The position numbers and the translations under genes are program-made. From assembly GCF_001618685.1 (NCBI RefSeq), contig NZ_CP014342.1:248001-312000 (forward strand): a stretch of 64,000 bases of DNA, read 5' to 3'. Numbering within the stretch: position 1 is the stretch's first letter; the number at the start of each line of letters is the position of its first letter. This document shows positions 48,370 through 57,441 of the stretch, piece by piece. The notes under the pieces were generated by a model. The model was not told the origin of the DNA. It was given only the letters and a program-made list of their open reading frames with translations, and made no database searches. The DNA is from Geobacillus subterraneus (GTDB lineage Bacteria; Bacillota; Bacilli; Bacillales; Anoxybacillaceae).

Positions 48370-49266
48370 ATGGCAACAAACGAAGAACATGTCCGCAAGC
48401 CGGACTGGCTGAAGATTAAACTGAACACGAATGAACATTATATCGGATTGAAGAAGCTGATGCGGGAAAACCGTTTACATACTGTGTGCGAAGAGGCGAA
48501 GTGCCCGAACATTCATGAGTGCTGGGCGGTAAGGCGGACGGCGACGTTTATGATTTTGGGCAGCGTCTGCACGCGCGCCTGCCGCTTTTGCGCCGTCAAA
48601 ACCGGGCTCCCGACCGAGCTTGACTGGCAAGAGCCGGAACGCGTCGCCGAGTCGGTGCGCATCATGAATTTAAAACACGTCGTCGTTACGGCCGTCGCCC
48701 GCGATGACCTCAAAGACGGCGGGGCGGCGGTGTTTGCGGAAACGGTGCGTGCCATCCGCCGGAAAAATCCGTTTACGACGATTGAAGTGCTGCCATCGGA
48801 TATGGGCGGCGTGTATGAAAACTTAAAAACGCTGATGGACGCCCGCCCCGATATTTTAAACCATAACATTGAAACGGTGCGCCGCCTGACGCCGCGGGTG
48901 CGCACCCGCGCGACGTACGAACGTTCGCTTGAATTTTTGCGGCGCGCGAAAGAACTGCAGCCGGATATTCCGACGAAATCAAGCATCATGGTCGGTCTTG
49001 GAGAAACGAAAGAGGAAATTATCGAGGCGATGGACGATTTGCGTGCCAACTACGTTGATATTTTGACGATCGGCCAATATTTGCAGCCGACGAAAAAACA
49101 TTTGAAAGTCGTGAAATATTACCATCCGGACGAATTTCAAGAGCTGAAAGAGATCGCGCTGAGCAAAGGATTCAGCCATTGCGAGGCCGGTCCGCTCGTC
49201 CGTTCGTCATATCATGCCGATGAGCAAGTGAACGAGGCGGCGAAAGCGCGGCAGTTGAAAGCGTAA
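48370..49266 (+). CDS. lipA: Lipoyl synthase LipA
   Basis: 298-residue radical SAM enzyme that inserts two sulfurs into octanoyl groups on carrier proteins. The radical SAM cluster Cys are in CTRACRFC; the auxiliary cluster, which is consumed as sulfur source, uses [21 protein letters not shown] near the end carries the conserved Ser ligand region. ATG 48370 follows GTGGAGTGAG. Depends on the SufCDSUB products and acts on GcvH-type substrates. Confidence 0.95.
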   Translation: MATNEEHVRKPDWLKIKLNTNEHYIGLKKLMRENRLHTVCEEAKCPNIHECWAVRRTATFMILGSVCTRACRFCAVKTGLPTELDWQEPERVAESVRIMNLKHVVVTAVARDDLKDGGAAVFAETVRAIRRKNPFTTIEVLPSDMGGVYENLKTLMDARPDILNHNIETVRRLTPRVRTRATYERSLEFLRRAKELQPDIPTKSSIMVGLGETKEEIIEAMDDLRANYVDILTIGQYLQPTKKHLKVVKYYHPDEFQELKEIALSKGFSHCEAGPLVRSSYHADEQVNEAAKARQLKA

Positions 49267-49284
49267 CATCGGCCAGGCAAACAG

Positions 49285-49326
49285 GAAAACGGTCGTGCCT
49301 CTCCATTAAGAAGGCAGACCGTTTTC
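49285..49326. terminator. Hairpin between convergent lipA and yutC
   Basis: GAAAACGGTC (49285-49294) pairs with GACCGTTTTC (49317-49326), with inner GCCT/AGGC pairing; T-rich on the plus strand and A/T flanked on the minus. Confidence 0.75.
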
Positions 49327-49332
49327 TTTGCC

Positions 49333-50019
49333 CTAGCGCCCCTCCGGTGTCGGCCGCGGTGTGCCGTCGCGGAAGTCGCGGTCGAGCTCATCGTTCGTTT
49401 CATTGATCATTTCGCCGTTTTCATTTTCCCCGCTGCTGAGCTTTTTCCCTTGCGGATATTTCAGCATTTGCTGGATGGTCGCATCCATGATTCGGTCAAC
49501 GTCGCGGCTGTTCGAGTCGAGGCGGCCGAAGCGCTCAATCTCTCTCATCAGCTGCGGATTGTCGGCCACATACACATGGTAGTAACGGGGAACGACCGAA
49601 AGCGCCGTCTTTTTCACTTGATCGGCTGTTTGCTCCCGGTTATTTGTGTCGGCATCATAGACGACAAGCACTTCCTCGTCTGTGACCAGCGTAGCGACGT
49701 CATTGACGTTCGGCAGCTGGGTGCACAACTTGCTGATTAAATCGGCCGCTTGCTCGCGGTTGAATGACGGCATGTCATTATAGCCGTTTGCATCGCCGAG
49801 GGTTGGGCTCTTTTGGTGACGGACGTAGCCAAAGTTGTTTAGCGGTGTGTCATCGCCGTTTGGCACCCCGTTTTCGTTATATAGCTCATTGCGGTCGGTA
49901 ACATTGATCGTATTGCCGCTCCGCTTGTAGACGTCGGTGTTTTCGTCCTGGGCCGCCTGCGCGCAGCCGGCTAGGGCGACGGCCGTTCCGAACATAACGG
50001 CCAACCATGGTCGTCTCAT
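49333..50019 (-). CDS. yutC: YhcN/YlaJ family sporulation lipoprotein (YutC)
   Basis: 228 residues. Signal peptide MRRPWLAVMFGTAVALAGC ends with a lipobox Cys. The domain LISKLCTQLPNVNDVATLVT ... YYHVYVADNPQLMREIERFG is that of spore lipoproteins of the YhcN/YlaJ family, found in the inner spore membrane. AGGGGGTG precedes the ATG. The longer upstream frame has no support. Confidence 0.85.
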   Translation of the reverse strand: MRRPWLAVMFGTAVALAGCAQAAQDENTDVYKRSGNTINVTDRNELYNENGVPNGDDTPLNNFGYVRHQKSPTLGDANGYNDMPSFNREQAADLISKLCTQLPNVNDVATLVTDEEVLVVYDADTNNREQTADQVKKTALSVVPRYYHVYVADNPQLMREIERFGRLDSNSRDVDRIMDATIQQMLKYPQGKKLSSGENENGEMINETNDELDRDFRDGTPRPTPEGR

Positions 50020-50131
50020 CGTCAGCACCCCCTTCACTTTTAGGGTGGCACACGCTCTTCCGTTTGATAACAGTAATTGATTGGGTGTGATACATCGTTT
50101 ATGATGAAAGTGGAAAGGCGAGGTGAGAGCG

Positions 50132-50407
50132 GTGATCTGCATCAACAACCATTGTTACGAACTGGTTGAAAACGTCAAAAACGCCTTTAACGAGGAAGCG
50201 TTTCGCGCCCGCTATGCGGATATTTTAGGGAAGTATGACTACATTGTCGGCGACTGGGGATACAATCAGCTTCGCCTGCGCGGCTTTTTCGATGACCATA
50301 ACCAAAAGGCGACATACGATACGAAAATTAGCACGCTGTCGGAGTATTTGTATGAATATTGCAACTTTGGGTGCGCCTATTTTGTGTTGCGCAAAGTGAA
50401 GCGGTAA
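50132..50407 (+). CDS. yutD: YutD family protein (DUF1027)
   Basis: 91 residues. YDYIVGDWGYNQLRLRGFFDD and YEYCNFGCAYFVLRKVKR are the conserved blocks; two Cys in the last block. Function unknown. GTG 50132 aligns with the usual family start and has GCGAGGTGAG upstream; GTG 50123 is an alternative. Confidence 0.82.
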   Translation: MICINNHCYELVENVKNAFNEEAFRARYADILGKYDYIVGDWGYNQLRLRGFFDDHNQKATYDTKISTLSEYLYEYCNFGCAYFVLRKVKR

Positions 50408-50599
50408 CGGTGCGGTCGGATGGCGGCGCGGTGACGCCGCGCTGAAGGCCGCTTCGAACCATCAGCGCGCGGAGGCCAAAGCATCGGCGGATGGACGCGC
50501 AACGGTGCCGTGCGACAAAGGCTGTTCCGAACGGAATGCAGGCTGAGGCTAAGGCATGAGCGAATGGCAGGGTCACGCGTGAGAAGGCAAACAAGGCAG

Positions 50600-50628
50600 C
50601 CGCCCGTTTGCGGCGGACGGCTGCTTCG
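50600..50628 (-). terminator. Terminator of the 50629-50913 gene
   Basis: On the minus strand GCAGCCG and CGGCTGC form the outer stem with further GC pairs inside; TTGTTTG follows. Starts right after the stop codon. Confidence 0.55.
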
Positions 50629-50913
50629 TCATTCGACTTCGTTGTACGGAAACTGTTCGCTTTTGCGCGGATCATCATGCGGCGGGTGGGACGCCGGGTC
50701 GCGCCTTGGAATGTTTTGGTGGAACGACTTAAACTCATAGTTGAAGGCGCTGTAATGGCGCTGTCCTTCTTTCCAAGGCGTGCTTTTATTTTCGACCGGG
50801 GCGTCGTCGCGGCGCGGCGATCCGTACGGCCCTTCCGGAAATTCTTCGGCCGTTAAAAAATTGCGCTGTTTCTCGACGACGGAAAAATCGGCATACGTTT
50901 CCCGTTCCGCCAT
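50629..50913 (-). CDS. 94-residue conserved hypothetical protein
   Basis: Hydrophilic protein MAERETYADFSVVEKQRNFL ... NYEFKSFHQNIPRRDPASHP. No membrane segment and no Cys. GGAAGGTGAG precedes the ATG. It resembles short Bacillaceae proteins listed as DUF3905 or cytosolic protein, but I am not sure. Lies between yutD and yutE on the opposite strand. Confidence 0.55.
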   Translation of the reverse strand: MAERETYADFSVVEKQRNFLTAEEFPEGPYGSPRRDDAPVENKSTPWKEGQRHYSAFNYEFKSFHQNIPRRDPASHPPHDDPRKSEQFPYNEVE

Positions 50914-50970
50914 TCGTCTCACCTTCCTTGGTGCCGGAGTGTTTCATAAGATGCCCAAAATGAAGGAAGG

Positions 50971-51240
50971 TTATGAAAGACACTCATCCAAAAAGGCGCG
51001 CAAATCGTCGGCGTCTTGTTCATCAAGCTGGTAGGCGTGCTCTAAGTAGCCGGGCTCCTCTAAATCGTCGCGGCCAAGAATGGCAAAGCGGTTGCTTTGC
51101 AAGTCAAGCACGATGGATTTGCCGTAAAAACGATCCGTTTCGATGAGCGCCAAATCGAACCGCTGCCGTTCGCCGACAAAGCTGACGAAGCGAACCGCCG
51201 CTTGGACGGTGTCATCGTACAAGTAAAACCGTTCGCCCAT
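50971..51240 (-). CDS. DUF3055-like 89-residue protein
   Basis: MGERFYLYDDTVQAAVRFVS, then RQRFDLALIETDRFYGKSIV and a C-terminal acidic helix DEQDADDLRAFLDECL. ATAGGAGGG precedes the ATG. Small acidic cytosolic protein; family name from memory. Divergent from yutE. Confidence 0.65.
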   Translation of the reverse strand: MGERFYLYDDTVQAAVRFVSFVGERQRFDLALIETDRFYGKSIVLDLQSNRFAILGRDDLEEPGYLEHAYQLDEQDADDLRAFLDECLS

Positions 51241-51333
51241 ATTGAGCCCTCCTATGGTTTCGTCACTATCCATCATAGCAGACAGACGGCGAAAAGGGGA
51301 GGGGATGGGCGCAAGAAAAAGGAGGGATGAGCC

Positions 51334-51771
51334 GTGTATTTTGTTGATCGAAAAAAAATGGAAGAACGACTTCGTTGCATGGAACAAATGTTGGCTTATT
51401 ACAAAAGCAAGGACAGCTGGGATGAGCCGCTTCAACGATTGGCGCTTGAACGGATCGCCCATGTCGTCATCGAAGCGGTTTTGGACGTCGGCAACGCGAT
51501 GATTGACGGCTTCATTATGCGTGACCCGGGCAGCTATGACGATATTATTGACATTTTAGCCGATGAGCAAGTCATTACGCCGGCGGACGCCGAACAGCTG
51601 AAAGCGTTCATCGCCCACCGGAAAATGCTCGTTCATGACTATACAAGCGTCGACCATGCGAAACTGCGCGTCAGCCTGGACGCACATTTGCCGGCGCTTG
51701 ACACGTATCCGAAGGCGGTGCGCGATTATCTTGAAAATGAACTTGGACCGGTGTCGGCGTTTCGCAGTTGA
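51334..51771 (+). CDS. yutE: HepT-like DUF86 protein YutE
   Basis: 145 residues, helical HEPN-type domain. RKMLVHDY (about 109-116) fits the R-x4-6-H-x-Y ribonuclease motif of HepT toxins. ERIAHVVIEAVLDVGNAMID is the usual first block. HepT toxins normally pair with a MntA nucleotidyltransferase antitoxin; none is adjacent. In Bacillaceae this gene is a stand-alone core gene. GTG start after AAAGGAGGG. Confidence 0.85.
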   Translation: MYFVDRKKMEERLRCMEQMLAYYKSKDSWDEPLQRLALERIAHVVIEAVLDVGNAMIDGFIMRDPGSYDDIIDILADEQVITPADAEQLKAFIAHRKMLVHDYTSVDHAKLRVSLDAHLPALDTYPKAVRDYLENELGPVSAFRS

Positions 51772-51810
51772 CGGGTGGCAGCCTCAACGCCCCCTCTCAT
51801 TGACGATGGG

Positions 51811-51838
51811 GGCGCATCCCAGCGCCGGATGCGCCTTT
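51811..51838 (+). terminator. Terminator of yutE
   Basis: GGCGCATCC (51811-51819) pairs with GGATGCGCC (51827-51835), then TTT. Confidence 0.65.
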
Positions 51839-51963
51839 GGCCAACACGAGGCCACGAAGCGGCTTCCATGATGGTCGACCATGCGCCTTTTAGCCGTTGA
51901 CGCTCATGGAAAAAGCGGGAGAACGAACGACTGGCATACGGAAAAAGAAAGGGAGCGAATGCG

Positions 51964-52734
51964 TTGAAACGATATAGCGGCTATTTGATCGATTTAGACG
52001 GGACGATGTACCGCGGCACGGAGTGCATCTCCGAAGCGCGCGAGTTTGTCAATGAACTGCACCGCCGCGGGATTCCGTATTTGTTTGTCACCAACAACTC
52101 GTCGCGCACGCCGGCGCAAGTGGCGGAAAAATTGCGCTCATTTGGCGTGCCGGCGGAAGAGAAGCACGTCTTTACGACAAGCCAGGCGACGGCGAACTAC
52201 ATTTTTGAACGAAAGCCGGACGCGTCCGTTTATGTCATCGGTGAAGAAGGAATCCGCACGGCTTTGGCGGACAAAGGGTTTCGTTTTGCCGGCGAGGACG
52301 CGGATGTCGTCGTCATCGGCATCGACCGGCAAATTACATACGAGAAGCTCGCCGTCGCTTGCCTTGCTGTCCGCAACGGCGCGACGTTCATTTCAACAAA
52401 CGGGGACATCGCTTTGCCGACGGAGCGCGGGCTATTGCCCGGCAACGGGGCCATTACGTCGGTCGTCGCCGTTTCGACGCAAGTGAAGCCGACGTTTATC
52501 GGCAAGCCGGAAAAAATCATTATGGAGCAGGCGCTCAAAGTGCTCGGCGTTCCGAAAGCGGACGTGCTCATGATCGGCGACTATTACGAAACCGACATTT
52601 TAGCGGGCATGAACGCCGGCATCGATACGCTTTTAGTCCATACAGGCGTCACGACGAAAGAGATGCTCGCCCGCTACGAGCGGCAGCCGACGTATACGGC
52701 CGATTCGCTGTTAGAGTGGATGGCGCGCCTGTAA
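51964..52734 (+). CDS. yutF: HAD-superfamily phosphatase YutF (NagD-like)
   Basis: 256 residues, HAD type IIA. Motif I LIDLDGTMYRG (9-19), motif II FVTNNSSRT, motif III in GKPEKIIMEQAL and motif IV MIGDYYETDILAGMNAG are complete. Probable phosphatase for sugar or nucleotide monophosphates. Starts at a TTG with GGGAGCGAATGCG upstream. Confidence 0.9.
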   Translation: MKRYSGYLIDLDGTMYRGTECISEAREFVNELHRRGIPYLFVTNNSSRTPAQVAEKLRSFGVPAEEKHVFTTSQATANYIFERKPDASVYVIGEEGIRTALADKGFRFAGEDADVVVIGIDRQITYEKLAVACLAVRNGATFISTNGDIALPTERGLLPGNGAITSVVAVSTQVKPTFIGKPEKIIMEQALKVLGVPKADVLMIGDYYETDILAGMNAGIDTLLVHTGVTTKEMLARYERQPTYTADSLLEWMARL

Positions 52735-52736
52735 AC

Positions 52737-52772
52737 AACGCCGCTTTGCCAAAAAAAGGCAAGGCGGCGTTT
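52737..52772. terminator. Terminator between convergent yutF and yutG
   Basis: AACGCCGC plus TTTGCC pairs with GGCAA plus GGCGGCGTT around an A-rich loop, directly after yutF. Confidence 0.75.
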
Positions 52773-52852
52773 GCTTGCAGACGATGCCGCCGGCTGCGCC
52801 GAAACAGCCGGCAATCGGCGATCGGCCTAGCGCGCCGGGGCGTGGTGATCCA

Positions 52853-53350
52853 TTATTCTGCGTTGGCGGCCCGGTGCGCCAAGCGGCTTGATGCCGCCGC
52901 GGCAATGGCGCCGACGATATCGTCCAAAAACGTGTTGCATTTGCCGGTCGATTTGTCGTTTAAGTATTGCAGGATGCCCGGTTTTTGTTTGTCGATGTAT
53001 CCATAGTTTGTAAAGCCGATCGACCCGTAGACGTTGACGATCGACAGGGCTAAAATTTCATCGACGCCATACAGCCCTTCATCGCGGCGGATGATCGATT
53101 GCAGCGGCTCATCAAGCTGGCCGGCCTCGGCGAGTTTATCGAGCTGAATGCCGGTTAAAATCGCGTTTTGCACTTCGCGTTTCGAAATGACGCGGTTGAC
53201 GTTTTCGATGCATTCGTCCATCGTTAAATCCGCATGGTATTTCGATTGTAAATAATAGACGAGTTCAGCGATTTTTTCCACCGTCACTCCCCGCTCCTCG
53301 AGCCAACGCCGGGCGGTTTGTTCCAAATGGTTCATCATGGATTCACTCAT
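52853..53350 (-). CDS. yutG: Phosphatidylglycerophosphatase A family protein YutG
   Basis: 165 residues. RREVQNAILTGIQLDKLAE-type helices, GLYGVDEILALSIVNVYGSI and KCNTFLDDIVGAIAAAASSR match the PgpA family, though this Bacillus branch is short and soluble-looking rather than membrane-bound. Role in glycerophospholipid metabolism is uncertain. AGGTGACC precedes the ATG, and the TGA of a 30-codon upstream frame lies within it. Confidence 0.75.
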   Translation of the reverse strand: MSESMMNHLEQTARRWLEERGVTVEKIAELVYYLQSKYHADLTMDECIENVNRVISKREVQNAILTGIQLDKLAEAGQLDEPLQSIIRRDEGLYGVDEILALSIVNVYGSIGFTNYGYIDKQKPGILQYLNDKSTGKCNTFLDDIVGAIAAAASSRLAHRAANAE

Positions 53351-53694
53351 AAAAGGTCACCTATTTCTTTTGAAAAGTCGTTTTTTATATATATGTATCA
53401 TGTCATAAAACAGTCCGTCATATAAAGAAAAATGCTCATCGGGCCGCATATATAAACAATAGCCCCTTTCGTCAAAAAAGAAAGGGGGACTGGCGGTTTG
53501 TCGCGCCATCATCGGATGGCTTCGGCCGGCCGGCGTGTGGCCAAAAGGTGAACAGCGGCGATGGCGGGAACGAGAGCGGGCATGACGTTTCAGCCCGAAG
53601 CCATCATGGATGTCGAAAGTTTTCAGGCGCAAAGCGAACGGGAGGTCAAGTTTCGTCCCGAGACGATCATGGACACGGGCCTGGAGGTGCGGAG
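53351..53694. other. Divergent region between yutG and yutH
   Basis: 344 bases. A minus-strand 30-codon frame (53357-53449, MRPDEHFSLYDGLFYDMIHI then IYKKRLFKRNR-like end) stops inside the yutG ribosome site. A hairpin CCCCTTTC/GAAAGGGG lies at about 53463-53488. The plus strand from 53561 reads two similar peptide blocks (FQPEAIMD and FRPETIMD) but without a ribosome site. Confidence 0.35.
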
Positions 53695-54696
53695 ATGGAA
53701 ACATGGGTGCATGAACAGTACGGGGTGCGCGCCGAACGGTTGGAGCGAAGAGGAAGGCATACAGTGGTTTGGCGGCAGCAGGAGCGCTTTCTCCTCGTTC
53801 CGGCCGACGGACGGAGCGAAGCGGAGATGGAAGAGCGCCAGCAAATGAGCCGCTATTTGCGGGCAAAAGGGGTGACCGGCGTCGGGGAGCTGGTGAAAAC
53901 AAAGGCCGGAACGTATCTTGCCGTCTATGAGGGACAGCCGATGGCGCTCGTTCGCGCACCGCTTCCGGCAGTCCGCTTTCGTTCGCTCGGGCGCGAGCTG
54001 GCGGTGATGCATGAATACGGGCGCTCTTGTCCGCTGCCGATTGTCGCTTGCCGGCGCATCGGCCAATGGCGGGAACTATGGGCGAAGCGGATCGACCAAA
54101 TGGAGGCGTTTTGGACGAACATGGTGGCAAACGGTCCGGCGTCGCCGTTTGACCGGCTGTTGATCGAGTCGTTCCCGTATTATTTAGGTTTGGCGGAAAA
54201 CGCGGTGCAATATGTGGCTGATACGGAGCTCGATGAGGAACCGCTCCGCGTTGATTATGCGGCGTTTTGCCACGAGCGGCTGCCGCAAGCCGGCTGGATC
54301 GAGGGGACCGAGGCGAAGCTGCCGACCGATTGGGTGTACGACCATTGCGCCCGCGATTTGGCGGAATGGGTGCGCCATCTGTACCGGCAGCGCGGGTTAG
54401 GATGCCAGCGGGCGGTGCGCCAGTTTTTCCAAGACTACGGGCACGTATCGCCGCTGTCGCCGTTTGCCTGGCGGCTCGTTTACGCTCGGTTGTTGTTTCC
54501 GCTTTCGTATTTTGAGTGCGTCGAGGCGTACTATACCGCTGCGGACGGGGATGAGCGGGCGCGGCGGGAGAAGGAATTGCGGCATTTGCTTGATGGGTCG
54601 CACGAGCATGAACGGTTTTTGGCTTCGTTCGCCGAAATTGCCGGCATCGCGGAACGCGTGCGCTTGCCGGCGGTTGAGTGGCTGCCGCCGGTGTAA
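53695..54696 (+). CDS. yutH: Spore coat protein YutH (CotS-like kinase fold)
   Basis: 333 residues, member of the CotS/YutH family with an aminoglycoside-phosphotransferase-like fold. RRGRHTVVWRQQERFLLVPA begins the N lobe; VMHEYGRSCPLP and PTDWVYDHCARDLAEWVRH lie in the C lobe; the usual catalytic HxD pattern is not clear, so it may be structural. ATG 53695 follows CTGGAGGTGCGG. Found in the spore coat in B. subtilis. Confidence 0.85.
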   Translation: METWVHEQYGVRAERLERRGRHTVVWRQQERFLLVPADGRSEAEMEERQQMSRYLRAKGVTGVGELVKTKAGTYLAVYEGQPMALVRAPLPAVRFRSLGRELAVMHEYGRSCPLPIVACRRIGQWRELWAKRIDQMEAFWTNMVANGPASPFDRLLIESFPYYLGLAENAVQYVADTELDEEPLRVDYAAFCHERLPQAGWIEGTEAKLPTDWVYDHCARDLAEWVRHLYRQRGLGCQRAVRQFFQDYGHVSPLSPFAWRLVYARLLFPLSYFECVEAYYTAADGDERARREKELRHLLDGSHEHERFLASFAEIAGIAERVRLPAVEWLPPV

Positions 54697-55027
54697 AACG
54701 GGCAGGCATGCGCGGTTTCGGCGCCGCCGCCCGCCTGTTGCTGTTGTGTGCGAGCGCCCGGCGGCTTTTCGGTGGACGGCGTCCGAAGCCGCTTCTTTTT
54801 TGCGGCGGCGGACGATGATTTCTTGCCTGCCGATTTGCTGGAATCCGCTTTTTCTTTTAACATGCAAGCGGCCGGCTGTTTTGTCTGATGGCCGCCGAAA
54901 CCGCCCTTTTTCGCTGAAGGGCAACAAGGCATCCTTTTTTGGCTGGTTATATCGGGGACAACTCCCCGTTTTTTTTTTAGCCGAAGTTGTGATAAGATTT
55001 AGAAAAAATCGGATGGGAGGCTGCATG
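54697..55027. other. Gap between yutH and the dehydrogenase gene
   Basis: 331 GC-rich bases. A minus-strand Lys/Ser/Ala-rich frame (start at about 54862) lacks a ribosome site and runs antisense into yutH, so I do not call it. The strong terminator at 54953-54978 ends the region. Confidence 0.4.
54953..54978 (+). terminator. Rho-independent terminator
   Basis: CGGGGA (54953-54958) and TCCCCG (54963-54968) around CAAC, followed by ten T residues. Confidence 0.85.
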
Positions 55028-56002
55028 ATGACCAAACCGTACGTTTTTATTATGCGAAAACTGCCAGAGGACGTCGTTGCGCCGCTTTCGGCCATCGCTG
55101 AAGTCGAGATGTGGCCGCATGAGGACGTGGCCGTGCCGCGCGATGTGCTTGCGGAAAAAGCGAAACGGGCGGCCGCCATTTTGCCGATGGTATCCGACCC
55201 GATCGATGAAGAGGTGTTGTCCGCTTGTCCGGCGCTCAAAGTCGTCGCCAATATGGGGGTTGGCTATGACAATATTGACGTGCCGGCGGCCACTCGGCGC
55301 GGCATTGTCGTTTGCAATACGCCCGATGTGTTGACCGATACGACGGCCGATTTGACGTTTGCGCTGCTATTGGCCGCCGCCCGGCGGTTGGTGGAAGCGG
55401 CCGAGTTTTTGAAAGAAGGAAAATGGAAAAGCTGGAGCCCGTTTTTGCTTGCTGGCGCCGATGTCCACCATAAAACGATTGGCATCGTCGGCATGGGAAA
55501 CATCGGCCAAGCGGTGGCCAAGCGGGCGAAAGGGTTTGACATGAACGTGCTGTATTACAACCGTTCCCGCCGCCCGGAGGCGGAAGAGCGGCTTGGCGCC
55601 ATCTACCGTCCATTTTTCGATTTGTTGGCGGAAAGCGATTTTGTCGTCTGCTTGACGCCGCTCACCCCGGAGACGCGCCATTTGTTTAACCGTGAGGCGT
55701 TTCGGCACATGAAGCCGTCCGCTATATTCATCAACGCGGCGCGCGGTGCGGTCGTCGATGAACAGGCGCTGTATGAGGCGCTCGTTCATGGAGAGATCGC
55801 GGCGGCTGGGCTCGATGTATTTGAAAAAGAACCGGTTGATCCCGCCCACCCGCTCGTTTCGCTTCCGAACGTCGTCGCCTTGCCGCATATTGGCAGCGCG
55901 ACGCATGAAACGCGCCGTGCCATGATGACGCTCGCGCGCGACAACATCATCGCCGTGCTTGAAGGGCGGCCGCCATTGACGCCGGTGAACCGGCCGTCAT
56001 AA
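55028..56002 (+). CDS. D-isomer-specific 2-hydroxyacid dehydrogenase
   Basis: 324 residues. NAD-binding GIVGMGNIGQAVAKRAKGFD (near 155), with catalytic Arg in INAARGAVVDEQAL, Glu in GLDVFEKEPVDP and His in ALPHIGSATHETR. Interconverts a 2-oxoacid and a D-2-hydroxyacid; glyoxylate/hydroxypyruvate or gluconate-type substrates are likely. ATG 55028 is seven bases after GGGAGG; ATG 55025 is possible. Confidence 0.88.
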   Translation: MTKPYVFIMRKLPEDVVAPLSAIAEVEMWPHEDVAVPRDVLAEKAKRAAAILPMVSDPIDEEVLSACPALKVVANMGVGYDNIDVPAATRRGIVVCNTPDVLTDTTADLTFALLLAAARRLVEAAEFLKEGKWKSWSPFLLAGADVHHKTIGIVGMGNIGQAVAKRAKGFDMNVLYYNRSRRPEAEERLGAIYRPFFDLLAESDFVVCLTPLTPETRHLFNREAFRHMKPSAIFINAARGAVVDEQALYEALVHGEIAAAGLDVFEKEPVDPAHPLVSLPNVVALPHIGSATHETRRAMMTLARDNIIAVLEGRPPLTPVNRPS

Positions 56003-56059
56003 CGTTTCCGCGATGGGAGGCAGCTGACGCCGGTAAATCGGTCGCAGAAAAAATTTTCA

Positions 56060-56116
56060 TTGCCAAACGGCGGATCGTCTTTTATAATGTCTACTATAAA
56101 AATACAAATGTCTACT
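56060..56116 (+). promoter_or_regulatory. hom promoter with a repeated 10-mer
   Basis: TTGCCA (56060-56065), 17 bases, TATAAT (56083-56088). AATGTCTACT occurs at 56086-56095 and 56107-56116, exactly two helical turns apart, over the -10 end and the start region. It could be the operator of a threonine-pathway regulator; the protein is not known to me from sequence. Confidence 0.55.
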
Positions 56117-56142
56117 GTGCGTAAACAGAAGGGGCGGGAAGG

Positions 56143-57441
56143 ATGGAAAAGCCAATTTTTGTTGGATTGTTAGGATTAGGAACGGTCGGAAGCGGTGTGG
56201 TCAAAATTATCGAAAACCACCAAGAAAAATTGATGCACCAAGTCGGTTGTCCGGTGAAGGTGAAAAAAATCCTCGTCCGCGATGTACATAAACCCCGTGA
56301 CGTCGCTGTCGATCCGGCGCTGTTGACGACAAGCGCCGCCGATGTAATCGATGATCCGGACGTTGACGTCATTATTGAAGTGATGGGCGGCATCGAGGAG
56401 ACGAAAGAATGGTTGCTGCGGGCGCTGCGTCAAGGAAAACATGTGGTGACAGCGAACAAAGATTTAATGGCGGTCTCTGGTTCTGAATTGCTCCGGGTGG
56501 CGGCCGAACACCATTGCGATTTGTTTTACGAAGCGAGCGTTGCCGGCGGTATTCCGATTTTGCGCAGCCTAGTGGACGGACTCGCGTCGGACCGGATCAC
56601 CAAGCTGATGGGGATTGTCAACGGAACGACCAACTACATCTTAACGAAAATGTCGCAAAACGGTGCTTCGTACGAAGCGGTGCTCGCTGAAGCGCAGGCG
56701 CTCGGGTTCGCCGAAGCTGATCCGACATCGGACGTCGAAGGGCTTGATGCGGCGCGGAAAATGGCGATTTTGGCCCGGCTTGGCTTTTCGATGGACATCG
56801 ACTTGGACGATGTACAAGTCAAAGGCATTACGCATGTGACGGAAGAAGATTTAACATACGGGAAACGGCTCGGTTATACGATGAAGCTGATCGGCATCGC
56901 CCAGCGCGACGGCAACAAGGTGGAAGTGAGCGTCCAGCCGACGTTCCTTCCGGATTCGCATCCGCTCGCGTCCGTTCATAACGAATATAACGCTGTCTAT
57001 GTGTACGGCGAGGCAGTGGGGGAAACGATGTTTTACGGACCGGGGGCCGGCAGCTTGCCGACGGCGACGGCGGTCGTCTCCGACTTAGTCGCGGTGATGA
57101 AAAATATGCGCCTTGGCGTCAACGGCCACTACGCCGTCGCGCCGCAATATGAAAAACAATTGAAAGCGCCGGCGGAAATTTTCTCGAAATACTTTTTGCG
57201 CATTCATGTGAAAGACCAAGTGGGGGCGTTTGCCAAAATTACGACGCTGTTTTCCAAGCGCGGGGTGAGCTTCGAGAAAATTTTGCAGCTGCCGTTGAAA
57301 GAAAACGGCTTGGCGGAAATCGTCATCGTGACGCATGACGCTTCACAGCAAGACTACGAAGAGATTTTGCAGCAGCTTGGCGATTTGGAAATCGTCGAGC
57401 GGGTGCAAAGCTCGTATCGGGTGGAAGGAGAGAAACGGTGA
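56143..57441 (+). CDS. hom: Homoserine dehydrogenase
   Basis: 432 residues. Reduces aspartate semialdehyde to homoserine with NAD(P)H. N-terminal [17 protein letters not shown], catalytic domain with [29 protein letters not shown] and [11 protein letters not shown]; the C-terminal ACT domain (about 350-425, [16 protein letters not shown]) allows feedback by threonine. RBS AAGGGGCGGGAAGG. First of hom-thrC-thrB. Confidence 0.96.
   Translation: MEKPIFVGLLGLGTVGSGVVKIIENHQEKLMHQVGCPVKVKKILVRDVHKPRDVAVDPALLTTSAADVIDDPDVDVIIEVMGGIEETKEWLLRALRQGKHVVTANKDLMAVSGSELLRVAAEHHCDLFYEASVAGGIPILRSLVDGLASDRITKLMGIVNGTTNYILTKMSQNGASYEAVLAEAQALGFAEADPTSDVEGLDAARKMAILARLGFSMDIDLDDVQVKGITHVTEEDLTYGKRLGYTMKLIGIAQRDGNKVEVSVQPTFLPDSHPLASVHNEYNAVYVYGEAVGETMFYGPGAGSLPTATAVVSDLVAVMKNMRLGVNGHYAVAPQYEKQLKAPAEIFSKYFLRIHVKDQVGAFAKITTLFSKRGVSFEKILQLPLKENGLAEIVIVTHDASQQDYEEILQQLGDLEIVERVQSSYRVEGEKR

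Noticed and set aside
53561-53848. Plus-strand frame with duplicated FQPEAIMD / FRPETIMD blocks
   Set aside because: No ribosome site and it runs out of frame into yutH; the similarity of the blocks is short.
53357-54709. 450-codon minus-strand frame over yutH
   Set aside because: Arg/Ala/Pro-rich shadow of yutH, which has clear family motifs on the plus strand.
54531-54932. Lys/Ser/Ala-rich minus-strand frame with KKSSSAAAKKKR
   Set aside because: No ribosome site, overlaps yutH antisense and low complexity; not enough to call a gene.
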